A program made the position numbers and the translations under genes. From Micavibrio sp. (GTDB taxonomy: Bacteria > Pseudomonadota > Alphaproteobacteria > Micavibrionales > Micavibrionaceae), in contig BQJE01000003.1 in assembly GCA_021604545.1 (NCBI GenBank), positions 1 through 64,000 of the forward strand: a DNA stretch of 64,000 nucleotides, written 5' to 3'. Numbering within the stretch: position 1 is the stretch's first letter; every line of letters starts with the position of its first letter. This document shows, piece after piece, positions 8,053-16,810 of the stretch. The notes beneath the pieces were generated by a model. It worked only from the letters and a program-made list of their open reading frames with translations, was not told the DNA's origin and made no database searches.

Positions 8053-9213
8053 TCACGCCGGGCGACCGTCCGGTCTTGGTTGCCAGAGGGTCGGAACGTA
8101 AACGAAAATGTAGATAATATAACAAGCCGCCCACAAAAAAGCGGAGCCGATAATCCATAAATTTATATGATCTGGTAAAGAAACAGGCCCCAAGACCCGC
8201 ATAAAGGCCGCAGTTTGCATTAAGATAAAGCTTGTCGTTGTTGCCTTTGTCGCAATTAAATTTCTTCCCGTATGCCCCAGCGCCACACGGCACATCATCC
8301 CCAAAGTCATGGAGCCGATAGCGCCCGCCGTCAAAGCATGAAGGGCCGTCGAGAACGGCAGTATATTTAAGCCTGCAAGGCCAATTAAAAACAAGCCAGC
8401 AATAACCCATATATAACCGATGTGAAGAATCCAGACCATCGGGTCGTTTAATATTTTTTGCGTATGATAACGCCGCATGCGTAAAAGGTGAATGATAGCG
8501 GAGGTAAAAGCCACGCCGGCCAAAATCAACCCTTGCGTCCCTACAAACACCAACGCCAAAATGATCAAAACCAGCGACAGAAGCGCCAGTATATCCAATG
8601 TGTTTTGAGGGGTCTGGAAAGCCTCCTCGCCGCGCCGCCGCAGGGCTGCAACGGTAAAGGCCGGAATGACCCGCCCGCCAACCAGAGAAATCATGCTAAC
8701 AATCACCATCACAGCAATGGTAAGTGGGGTACGATCTTCCGTAACAAGAAAAACAATGTCGCAGGAAAATAAAATAGTAAGCAATGCCAGAAAAACGAAA
8801 TTCCGCTTGTTGCGGCTTTTGAGCAAGGGAATAGACAGGCTGATTGCCAGTGCGGGTATAAAGGCTCCCTCGGTGATAAAAACGGCACTATCCGGTAGGC
8901 CCAGATCAAAATTCATTACGATGCGCCCAACCAGCCAGAGAGCGCATAATCCTGCCAGATGAAGTTGCCGCGCCGGTGCGCAGCCTGTCCAGTTCGCCAC
9001 GGCGGTGAGTAAAAACCCAGCGACAATTGCTAGGGCGAAGCCGTAAATCATCTCATGCGCATGCCATGATACGGGATCAGAAAAAACAGTCGGTGGCGTA
9101 ATATACCCCGCATAAAACCCGCCCCAGATCAACAGGTTGAGCACACTATAGGCCGCACCCAGCAGAAAGAACGGCCGAAACCCGCGCCCTAAAATTGGAG
9201 AATCAAGTAACAT
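8053..9213 (-). CDS. nnrS: NnrS family heme-copper membrane protein
   Basis: 386 residues with about twelve hydrophobic segments. The family start is seen: GRGFRPFFLLGAAY, then WHAHEMIYGFALAIVAGFLLTAV and ANWTG. NnrS proteins bind heme and copper and relieve nitric-oxide/nitrosative stress in denitrifiers. Conserved histidines include HAHE near residue 51, HLLR and HALTAGAIGSMTLGMM, and CRVALGHTGR near residue 310. It is the last gene of the nar operon, six bases downstream of the PPIase gene, so it would be made whenever nitrate is respired and nitrite-derived NO may form. Confidence 0.93.
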   Translation of the reverse strand: MLLDSPILGRGFRPFFLLGAAYSVLNLLIWGGFYAGYITPPTVFSDPVSWHAHEMIYGFALAIVAGFLLTAVANWTGCAPARQLHLAGLCALWLVGRIVMNFDLGLPDSAVFITEGAFIPALAISLSIPLLKSRNKRNFVFLALLTILFSCDIVFLVTEDRTPLTIAVMVIVSMISLVGGRVIPAFTVAALRRRGEEAFQTPQNTLDILALLSLVLIILALVFVGTQGLILAGVAFTSAIIHLLRMRRYHTQKILNDPMVWILHIGYIWVIAGLFLIGLAGLNILPFSTALHALTAGAIGSMTLGMMCRVALGHTGRNLIATKATTTSFILMQTAAFMRVLGPVSLPDHINLWIIGSAFLWAACYIIYIFVYVPTLWQPRPDGRPA

Positions 9214-9218
9214 GGATA

Positions 9219-10004
9219 TTATTGTACCAGAGGCGTATCGGCCTGTTTAAGCTGAAACCCGCTTACCTCAGCCTCTCCGGCCAAAATCTGGACATACTGG
9301 CTAAACGCACGCTGCCAGCTTTGACGCTGTAGATAATCGGCAATCCATTCCTGCACCGCTTCAAAAGGAAGCTGCTTACCCTCAAGACGCTTATGCACCT
9401 TGATCACATGGTAGCCAAATTCACTGGCCAGCGGTACAGATGAAATATCGCCCTCCTGCATATCAAGCAGCGCAGCTTCAAAGGCCGGCGTGGTCTGCCC
9501 CTTGGTCACTTGCCCAAGATGCCCACCCAGTTTAGCGGAAGAGCAGGCTGACTCCGTTTTAGCAATCGTTTCAAAATGTTCTGGTTTTTTGGTGATGCGC
9601 TCCAGCGCCGTTTGCGCCTTCTCCAAAGCACCTGTCCGCGCCGCATCATCACCCGGCAGAGCCGGATAAAGAATATGGGCAGCCTCAAATAAGGGAGAGG
9701 TAAAAAAGCGATCCCTATTATTATCATAAAATCGTTTGCATGTTTCTTTATCAGCTTGAGGAACGTCGATTTCTTTTTCAAACAATGCTTCCAGAATATC
9801 ATCCGGACTCTTGACGGCTTCATCATGATCACAAAGCCCCAAACCTGCAGCACGTTGGATCAAAAGCTCCCGAACGACCAACGCCTGCATCGCCTCATAT
9901 TTGGCACTGAAAAGGCTTTCAGCCGGATAATATTGCACCTCGGCATTAATTTGTTCTGGTGTGATTTTAACGCCATTAACGGTAATTCCTGGAGCTGCAA
10001 CCAT
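9219..10004 (-). CDS. Parvulin-type peptidyl-prolyl isomerase of the nar operon
   Basis: 261 residues. An N-terminal helical part (ITVNGVKITPEQINAEVQYY, VVRELLIQRA) resembles NifM/SurA-type chaperone segments. Residues ~110-215 form the rotamase (PpiC) domain: AAHILYPA, SACSSAKLGGHLGQVTKGQT, FGYHVIKVHKRL. There is no signal peptide or membrane helix, so it should be cytoplasmic. Its place directly after narI suggests help in folding or maturing the nitrate reductase; a PPIase in this position is known in other proteobacterial nar operons. The partner is inferred, not shown. Confidence 0.88.
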   Translation of the reverse strand: MVAAPGITVNGVKITPEQINAEVQYYPAESLFSAKYEAMQALVVRELLIQRAAGLGLCDHDEAVKSPDDILEALFEKEIDVPQADKETCKRFYDNNRDRFFTSPLFEAAHILYPALPGDDAARTGALEKAQTALERITKKPEHFETIAKTESACSSAKLGGHLGQVTKGQTTPAFEAALLDMQEGDISSVPLASEFGYHVIKVHKRLEGKQLPFEAVQEWIADYLQRQSWQRAFSQYVQILAGEAEVSGFQLKQADTPLVQ

Positions 10005-10007
10005 CTC

Positions 10008-10682
10008 TTATGTCTCCCGCTTGCGAACGATTTGATAGGGACGAAAAACAAAGCCAACCGGCGCGCTAAAAACATGGACAAGCCTTGTGAACGGCCAGAC
10101 GAACAAAATGAACATGCCGAGCGTAATGTGCAGCTTGAACACCAGCGCCACATCCACCAGATATTCATGCGCCCCGCCACGGAATGTTGCAATGTGTTGT
10201 GCCCATTCCATGAATTTGACCATCTCATGCCCATCCAGATGATGTATAGACACGGTAATCGTCCACATGCCCAAGCAAAGCTGCATCAGCAGTAAAATCA
10301 GCACGGCTATATCAGAAAATGAACTTGTCGCCCGAATACGCGGATCAAATAAACGTCGATGGAGAAGGATCACAATACCCACAAAGCAAAACACGCCGGC
10401 AATACCACCCGCGACCATGGCTAGTATTTGCTTTGCGCCATGGGGGATGCCGATGGCATCAAACACAGCAATAGGCGTTAGCAGCCCAACAACATGCCCT
10501 GCCAAGATCGTGATAATGCCGAGATGAAAGAGCACAGAACCGATAACCAGTTGTTTCTTACGCAAAAGCTGGCTTGATTTTGAGCGCCATGAATAGGGAT
10601 CACGGTCAAAGCGCAGAATACTGCCCAGCGCAAATACCGCGATCGCGATATAAGGAAAAATTTGAAAAAGAAAGAAATCCAT
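10008..10682 (-). CDS. narI: Respiratory nitrate reductase gamma subunit NarI
   Basis: 224 residues, matching the usual ~225. It is the diheme cytochrome b anchor of the NarGHI complex that takes electrons from quinol. Five hydrophobic helices are visible (FQIFPYIAIAVFALGSILRF; LFHLGIITILAGHVVGLL; MVAGGIAGVFCFVGIVILL; AVLILLLMQLCLGMWTITVS; KLHITLGMFILFVWPF). Histidines that fit the heme ligands are in LFHLG and AGHVVG and in FKLHITLG. The ATG at 10682 follows AAGGAG and lies four bases after the narJ stop; a start at 10706 would be inside narJ. Confidence 0.95.
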   Translation of the reverse strand: MDFFLFQIFPYIAIAVFALGSILRFDRDPYSWRSKSSQLLRKKQLVIGSVLFHLGIITILAGHVVGLLTPIAVFDAIGIPHGAKQILAMVAGGIAGVFCFVGIVILLHRRLFDPRIRATSSFSDIAVLILLLMQLCLGMWTITVSIHHLDGHEMVKFMEWAQHIATFRGGAHEYLVDVALVFKLHITLGMFILFVWPFTRLVHVFSAPVGFVFRPYQIVRKRET

Positions 10683-10686
10683 AGCT

Positions 10687-11394
10687 TTACGTCTCCTTAT
10701 TTTCAACAGGCAGGTTCATACGGGCAAGCATATCTTCGGCCTTCGGACAACCACCATCCATATCCTGCCCCGTGGTTTGAAGGGAGTTTTCAAAAGCGTT
10801 TTGTTCTTCCCAACTTTTATCCAGATCATCAAATGTACTGGATTTTCCAGCCGCTTCCTTAAGCGCTTCTTCGACGGCCTTTGCATCAGGCTTGCGCGCG
10901 GCTGCCTCAATCAAAGCTTCAAACACCGCCGCATAGGGCGATTGTCTATTCTTCAAACGTCCCGCCAAAACGCCCAGGACGTTGACAATTTCTCCTAAAT
11001 TCTGACGAGATTCTTCGGCCTCAATCACGGAAAGATATTCCAAAAACAGCGGCAGATAATCCGGCATTTCTTCGGTGTTAATCAGCAACCCGGAATCTTT
11101 ATAAACCTCTGAAAGATCAACCAAGGCCTGCCCACGGTCACGAGAATCGCCGTGCACATGCTCAAACAGATGCAGACAGAGCGAAGGCGTACGATCGAAC
11201 AGGGCAACAAACTCTTCCTGCAAATCGAGTAAATCCTGATCTGCCATCCAATCCACCAGATGATCGAGCGCCTTTAGGGATTCACCCGGCAACCATTTTT
11301 CTTTCACAAGGATCTCTTGAAACTCCGGCAAAGCTTTTAGCATATCCGCAGATGGATAAGTTAGAAGCGTCCCTAAAACCTTTAATGTCTTCAT
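10687..11394 (-). CDS. narJ: Nitrate reductase assembly chaperone NarJ
   Basis: 235 residues, all helical, of the TorD/NarJ chaperone family. Family features are LGTLLTYPSADMLKALPEF at the start and FDRTPSLCLHLFEHVHGDSRDRGQALVDL in the middle. NarJ binds apo-NarG and helps insert the bis-MGD cofactor and the FS0 cluster before the GH dimer docks on NarI. It lies between narH and narI in the standard order. The C-terminal ~50 residues are acidic and probably disordered (MDGGCPKAEDML). Confidence 0.93.
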   Translation of the reverse strand: MKTLKVLGTLLTYPSADMLKALPEFQEILVKEKWLPGESLKALDHLVDWMADQDLLDLQEEFVALFDRTPSLCLHLFEHVHGDSRDRGQALVDLSEVYKDSGLLINTEEMPDYLPLFLEYLSVIEAEESRQNLGEIVNVLGVLAGRLKNRQSPYAAVFEALIEAAARKPDAKAVEEALKEAAGKSSTFDDLDKSWEEQNAFENSLQTTGQDMDGGCPKAEDMLARMNLPVENKET

Positions 11395-11405
11395 TATCTA
11401 TCTCC

Positions 11406-13046
11406 TTAACAGCCACAGCCGCCGCTACCGCAGCCGCCTCCACTAGGTTTCGTAGTTCCACAGCCACCTGATGCACTTGTTTTGCCTTGGGAAAACAATG
11501 TATTCACCCGGTTATCCTTGCCTGAGGCGCTTGGGCCACGCCAGCTCTTCGGGTTTTCAAACAGCTCAATATCACTATTGGAATGCGAGGAACATCCATT
11601 ACCAAAACTAAAACCACACGCCCCGCTCTCACCATAGGCATCCAACGTTTCCTCACGGTGACCGGTCGGGATCACATAGCGATCCTCATAATTGGCCAGC
11701 GCCATGATCTTATACATGTCCTTGACCAGATCTTCGGTCAGACCAACCTCATCGAGAATAGATGTATCAGGGCCGCCTTCGACCAGTACACCGCGCATAT
11801 AGGCGCGCATTGCCATCATACGTTTAAGCGCCAGCTCAACCGGCTCTTCCTTACCCGCGGTTAGCAAATTCGCCAGATATTTCACTGGAATGCGCATCTT
11901 ACCGAGATCCGGCATAATGCCATTTTTCGCTAATGGCAGCTTCCCAGACTCCACCGCATTTTGAATGGGCGAAAGCGGCGGGATATACCACACCATCGGC
12001 AAAGTCCGATATTCCGGGTGCAACGGCAACGCCACCTTCCAGTCCATCGCCATTTTATAGATCGGCGAGTCTTGCGCGCCCGTAATCCAGTTCTCAGGAA
12101 TACCATCTTTGCGCGCCTGCGCAATCACTTCCGGATCATGCGGGTCGAGGAAAATATCGCACTGCGCTTCATAAAGGTCTTCCTCATTGGGAACACTTGC
12201 CGCCTCTTCAATGCGATCTGCATCGTAAAGCATCACACCAAGATAGCGAATACGGCCCACACAGGTCTCTGAACACACCGTCGGTTCACCATTTTCAAGA
12301 CGTGGATAACACAGCGTACATTTCTCTGCTTTACCGGATTTCCAGTTATAATAGATCTTCTTATACGGACAGCCCGACACACACATGCGCCAGCCGCGAC
12401 ATTTATCCTGATCAATCAGAACGACACCGTCTTCTTCACGCTTATAAATCGAACCGGATGGGCAAGACGCCACACAAGTCGGGTTCAGGCAGTGCTCGCA
12501 TATACGGGGGAGATACATCATAAAGGTGTTCTCGAACTCCCCATACATCTCCTCTTCCATGTCCTTGAAATTATAGTCCTTACGGCGATGTTCGAATTCG
12601 GTGCCAAGAATTTCTTCCCAGTTCGGCCCCCATTTAATCTTCTCCATCCGCTCTCCGGATATCAGTGAACGCGGGCGCGCAGTCGGCATAGCCTTGGACT
12701 CCGGGGATTTTTGCAGATGATCGTAATCAAAAGTAAACGGCTCGTAATAATCATCAATTTCCGGCATATCAGGATTACCAAAGATCTTCGCCAGAATGCG
12801 CCAACGCCCACCTTGCTTGGGATGGATCTTGCCATTCTTCCCGCGATGCCAGCCACCATTCCATTTTTCCTGGTTTTCCCATTCCTTCGGAAAACCAACG
12901 CCAGGCTTGGTTTCAACATTGTTAAACCAGGCATATTCCATGCCTTCGCGAGACGTCCAGACATTTTTACAAGTCACCGAACATGTATGACACCCGATAC
13001 ATTTATCGAGATTCATCACCATTCCTATTTGTGCGCGTATTTTCAT
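11406..13046 (-). CDS. narH: Respiratory nitrate reductase beta subunit NarH
   Basis: 546 residues against ~512 in E. coli. It carries the electron-transfer Fe-S clusters between NarI and NarG. Cysteine groups are CIGCHTCSVTCKN at residues 16-28, CEHCLNPTCVASCPSG near 184-199, CRGWRMCVSGCPYKK near 217-231 (the Trp version typical of the 3Fe-4S site), and CTLCYPR...CSETCVGR near 244-265. The extra length is a C-terminal tail with GACGFSFGNGCSS and a final Gly/Cys-rich run ending SGGCGC, not part of the classic enzyme. The start overlaps the narG stop (TAATG). The rest is standard, so function is near certain. Confidence 0.96.
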   Translation of the reverse strand: MKIRAQIGMVMNLDKCIGCHTCSVTCKNVWTSREGMEYAWFNNVETKPGVGFPKEWENQEKWNGGWHRGKNGKIHPKQGGRWRILAKIFGNPDMPEIDDYYEPFTFDYDHLQKSPESKAMPTARPRSLISGERMEKIKWGPNWEEILGTEFEHRRKDYNFKDMEEEMYGEFENTFMMYLPRICEHCLNPTCVASCPSGSIYKREEDGVVLIDQDKCRGWRMCVSGCPYKKIYYNWKSGKAEKCTLCYPRLENGEPTVCSETCVGRIRYLGVMLYDADRIEEAASVPNEEDLYEAQCDIFLDPHDPEVIAQARKDGIPENWITGAQDSPIYKMAMDWKVALPLHPEYRTLPMVWYIPPLSPIQNAVESGKLPLAKNGIMPDLGKMRIPVKYLANLLTAGKEEPVELALKRMMAMRAYMRGVLVEGGPDTSILDEVGLTEDLVKDMYKIMALANYEDRYVIPTGHREETLDAYGESGACGFSFGNGCSSHSNSDIELFENPKSWRGPSASGKDNRVNTLFSQGKTSASGGCGTTKPSGGGCGSGGCGC

Positions 13047-16000
13047 TATTCTGCCGCCTCCCCAACTTTTAATGAGCCTTCTGCCGGGCCTTCCATCCAG
13101 TCGATATCCTGATCCTCAATCTTACGCACCACCACAAACTCATCGCGGTTGGAGCCGACTGTGCCGTAATAGTTGAAGCCGTAGGATTGCTGGGCATAGC
13201 CGCCAATCATATGGGTCGGCTTCACCGTCGTCCGTGTCACGGAGTTGTGAATACCGCCGCGCGCATTGGTGATTTTACTGCCCGGTGTATTCACGATCTT
13301 CTCCTGCGCGTGATACATCATCAGCATGCCATCATTGACGCGCTGAGACACAACCGCCCGCGCAGTAATCGCGCCATTGGTGTTGAAGACCTCAACCCAG
13401 TCATTATCCTTGATACCGACGCTTTTCGCATCCGGCTCACTCATCCAGACAATCGGCCCACCGCGTGACAAGGTCAGCATGTGGAGGTTATCGGAATAGG
13501 TCGAGTGAATGCCCCATTTTTGGTGCGGTGTAATAAAGTTCAGCGTGATATGCGGCGTGTCATCATCGCCATGTTTCTCGATCATGCTCTGCACCGTCGC
13601 CGTATTGATCGGCGGCTTGTAGGAGACTAGCCCCTCGCCGAAATCCAGCATCCACGGGTGATCTTGATAAAGCTGCTGACGACCGGTCAGCGTCCGCCAC
13701 GGAATATATTCATGCACATTCGTATAACCTGCATTGTAGCAAACATGCTCGGATTCAATACCGCTCCATGTGGGGGAAGATATAATCTTACGCGGCTGTG
13801 CCTGAATATCGCGGAAGCGGATCTTCTCCTCTTCCTTCGGTTTAGCCAGATGCGTGTGATCCAGCCCGGTAATTTTTCCCAGAGCCTCCCACGCCTTCAC
13901 CGCAACCTCACCGTTGGTTTCTGGGGCGAGGGTCATAACCGTTTCACACGCATCAATATCAGTAATAATATTCGCGCGACCTTCTTTGTTCTCACCATTG
14001 AGCTGTTTAAGGAACTCAACCTCATCATCAGTGTTCCAGCCAATGCCTTTACCACCATTACCAAGTTTTTCCAGTAGCGGCCCAAGCGAGGTAAAGCGCT
14101 CATAGGTCGCGGGGTAATCACGTTCGACCACTTTCATGCCCGGCGCAGTCACGCCCGGAATCAAATCACATTCGCCTTTACGCCATTCCTTTACGTCCGG
14201 CTGCGCCAGCTCGCCCGGCGTGTCGTGCTGAATAGGGGTAAGAACAATTTCCTTCTCCACACCGAGATGACCCGGTGAAAGCTCGGAGAATTTCTTCGCA
14301 ATACCTTTGTAAATCTCCCAGTCAGAGCGGCTCTGCCAAACCGGATCAATCGCCTTGGATAATGGGTGAATGAACGGGTGCATATCAGAGGTATTCAGAT
14401 CATTCTTCTCATACCAACTGGCGGTCGGCAGAACAATATCGGAATACATACAAGTCGTAGACATGCGAAAATCAAGCGTCACCACCAGATCCAGCTTGCC
14501 TTCCGGCGCTTCATCGTGCCAGACAACCTCTTCAGAGCCTGTACGCCCTTCTTCGCCTAAATCTTTACCCTGCACACCGTGCTGCGTACCCAGGAAATGT
14601 TTGAGGAAATATTCATGTCCCTTACCGGAAGAGCCCAACAAATTCGAGCGCCAAACAAACAAATTACGCGGCCAGTTCGCCGGATCATCCGGATCTTCAC
14701 AAGACATGCGCAGGTCGCCGCTTGATAAGCGCTCGGTTACATATTCAACAGGATCCTTGGCATGGTCTTCAGCTTCCTTCACGAGGGCTAACGGATTTTC
14801 CTGCAATTGCGGTGCAGAAGGAAGCCAGCCCATACGCTCGGCGCGAATGTTGCAGTCAATCAGCGAACCTTTCCATTTTTCCTTATCCGCCGTCGGACTC
14901 AAAATTTCATTAACGCTAAGCGTCTCATAGCGCCACTGATCGGAATGCGCATAGAAGAACGACGTAGAATTCATCTGTCGCGGCGGCCGCGTCCAGTCGA
15001 GCCCAAAGGCCAGAGGCAACCATCCGGTCTGCGGCCGCAATTTCTCCTGCCCCACATAATGCGACCAACCACCACCCGATTGACCAATACAGCCACAGAA
15101 CACCAGCATATTGATACAAGCGCGGTAGTTCATATCCATGTGATACCAATGGTTCATCGCGGCGCCGATGATTATCATCGACTTGCCTTCGGTCTTATCC
15201 GCATTATCGGCAAAGGCGCGCGCAACCTGTGTAATTTTATCAGCCGAAACGCCGGTAATGCTTTCCTGCCATTTCGGTGTATACGGCACATTCTCGCTAT
15301 AATCGGAGGCAACGTTATCACCGCCCAGCCCATCGCGCGCGATCCCGTAATTGGCGCAGACCAGATCAAATACCGTGACAACGGGCACCTTCTCGCCATC
15401 AATCTCCACATATTTCACGGGCAGATTACGATCTAGAATATCGCCGCCCTGATCATTGGCCTCGAAATAGCCATGCTCATGCTCTGCGCCTGCAAAATAC
15501 GGGAAGCCAACTTTGATGATTTCATCTTCAGAGCCCAACAATGTTTTTTGTGGCAGGAATTCTTTCTTGGTCTTGGCATTATTAGGCTGAATATTCCACT
15601 GTCCATCTTCGCCCCAGCGGAACCCAATAGAGCCCGTCGGCACAACGACATCGCCAGTATTCTCATCCAGACAAACCGTCTTCCATTCCGGATTATTCTT
15701 CTGTCCCAAATTCTTGTCAAAGTCAGCAGCCCGCAGCATCCGGCCCGGCACATAGCGGCCATCGCGCTTCTCCAGCTTCACCAAAAATGGGAAATCAGAA
15801 TATTTACGCGTATACTCATCAAAATACGCGGACGTATTCTCCAGATGGAATTCTTTGAGGATCACATGCCCCATCGCCATACCAACCGCTGCATCCGTAC
15901 CTTGTTTAGGGTTCAACCAGATATCACCAAACTTCGCGGCTTCCGAATAATCAGGCGTTACCGTCACAACCTGCGTCCCCTTATAGCGGGCCTCAGTCAT

Positions 16001-16801
16001 GAAATGCGCATCAGGTGTCCGAGTCTGCGGCACGTTCGAGCCCCACATAATAATAAAGCCTGAATTATACCAATCCGCACTTTCCGGCACGTCCGTTTGC
16101 TCACCCCAAGTCTGCGGCGAGGCCGGTGGCAAATCACAATACCAGTCGTAAAAGCTCATACACACACCACCAATCAAAGATAAGTAACGTGAGCCGGCCG
16201 CATAAGACACCATCGACATGGCAGGAATAGGGGAGAATCCAACAACACGGTCCGGCCCGTGCTCTTTAATCGTATGAATATTGGAGGCAGCAACGATTTC
16301 ATTGACCTCATCCCACTCTGCACGAACAAAACCACCGCGCCCGCGAACCTTCTGATATTCGGCGCGCAGAAGCGGGTCAGCCTGAATGGCCTTCCACGTA
16401 TCCACTGGGTCACCATGCTGCTCCTTCAAGCTCCGCCACATCTTGAGGAGGCGTTTGCGGATCAGCGGGTATTTCAAACGATTGGCAGAATAAATATACC
16501 AACTATAACTCGCACCACGCGAACACCCGCGCGGCTCATGATTGGGCAAATCTGGGCGCGTGCGTGGGTAATCCGTTTGCTGCGTTTCCCATGTAATCAG
16601 TCCGTTCTTCACATAGATTTTCCATGAGCAAGAGCCTGTGCAGTTTACACCATGCGTTGAGCGCACAATTTTATCATGCGCCCAGCGCCCACGATACGCC
16701 TCTTCCCATGCGCGGTTTTCTTCCGTCGTCACCCCGTGGCCATCTGAAAATTTTTCACGGTTCTGAGCAAAGTAGGATATGCGATCGATAAAATAACTCA
16801 T
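13046..16801 (-). CDS. narG: Respiratory nitrate reductase alpha subunit NarG
   Basis: 1251 residues (E. coli 1247). This is the bis-MGD molybdenum subunit that reduces nitrate to nitrite on the cytoplasmic side of the membrane. The FS0 cluster ligands are visible: His50, Cys54 and Cys58 in THGVNCTGSCSW and the fourth Cys in EPRGCSRGASYSWY. The molybdenum-ligand region YCDLPPASPQTWGEQTDVP is intact and includes the Asp that coordinates Mo, followed by WGSNVPQTRTPDAHF. No Tat signal is present, as expected for membrane-bound Nar. It starts nine bases after the narK stop and is translationally coupled to narH. Confidence 0.98.
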   Translation of the reverse strand: MSYFIDRISYFAQNREKFSDGHGVTTEENRAWEEAYRGRWAHDKIVRSTHGVNCTGSCSWKIYVKNGLITWETQQTDYPRTRPDLPNHEPRGCSRGASYSWYIYSANRLKYPLIRKRLLKMWRSLKEQHGDPVDTWKAIQADPLLRAEYQKVRGRGGFVRAEWDEVNEIVAASNIHTIKEHGPDRVVGFSPIPAMSMVSYAAGSRYLSLIGGVCMSFYDWYCDLPPASPQTWGEQTDVPESADWYNSGFIIMWGSNVPQTRTPDAHFMTEARYKGTQVVTVTPDYSEAAKFGDIWLNPKQGTDAAVGMAMGHVILKEFHLENTSAYFDEYTRKYSDFPFLVKLEKRDGRYVPGRMLRAADFDKNLGQKNNPEWKTVCLDENTGDVVVPTGSIGFRWGEDGQWNIQPNNAKTKKEFLPQKTLLGSEDEIIKVGFPYFAGAEHEHGYFEANDQGGDILDRNLPVKYVEIDGEKVPVVTVFDLVCANYGIARDGLGGDNVASDYSENVPYTPKWQESITGVSADKITQVARAFADNADKTEGKSMIIIGAAMNHWYHMDMNYRACINMLVFCGCIGQSGGGWSHYVGQEKLRPQTGWLPLAFGLDWTRPPRQMNSTSFFYAHSDQWRYETLSVNEILSPTADKEKWKGSLIDCNIRAERMGWLPSAPQLQENPLALVKEAEDHAKDPVEYVTERLSSGDLRMSCEDPDDPANWPRNLFVWRSNLLGSSGKGHEYFLKHFLGTQHGVQGKDLGEEGRTGSEEVVWHDEAPEGKLDLVVTLDFRMSTTCMYSDIVLPTASWYEKNDLNTSDMHPFIHPLSKAIDPVWQSRSDWEIYKGIAKKFSELSPGHLGVEKEIVLTPIQHDTPGELAQPDVKEWRKGECDLIPGVTAPGMKVVERDYPATYERFTSLGPLLEKLGNGGKGIGWNTDDEVEFLKQLNGENKEGRANIITDIDACETVMTLAPETNGEVAVKAWEALGKITGLDHTHLAKPKEEEKIRFRDIQAQPRKIISSPTWSGIESEHVCYNAGYTNVHEYIPWRTLTGRQQLYQDHPWMLDFGEGLVSYKPPINTATVQSMIEKHGDDDTPHITLNFITPHQKWGIHSTYSDNLHMLTLSRGGPIVWMSEPDAKSVGIKDNDWVEVFNTNGAITARAVVSQRVNDGMLMMYHAQEKIVNTPGSKITNARGGIHNSVTRTTVKPTHMIGGYAQQSYGFNYYGTVGSNRDEFVVVRKIEDQDIDWMEGPAEGSLKVGEAAE

Positions 16802-16810
16802 CTTTTTTCC

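Noticed and set aside
14370-15436. Long plus-strand frames (186 and 209 codons) opposite narG
   Set aside because: NarG is intact and conserved here; the antisense products have no family features and no initiation signals.
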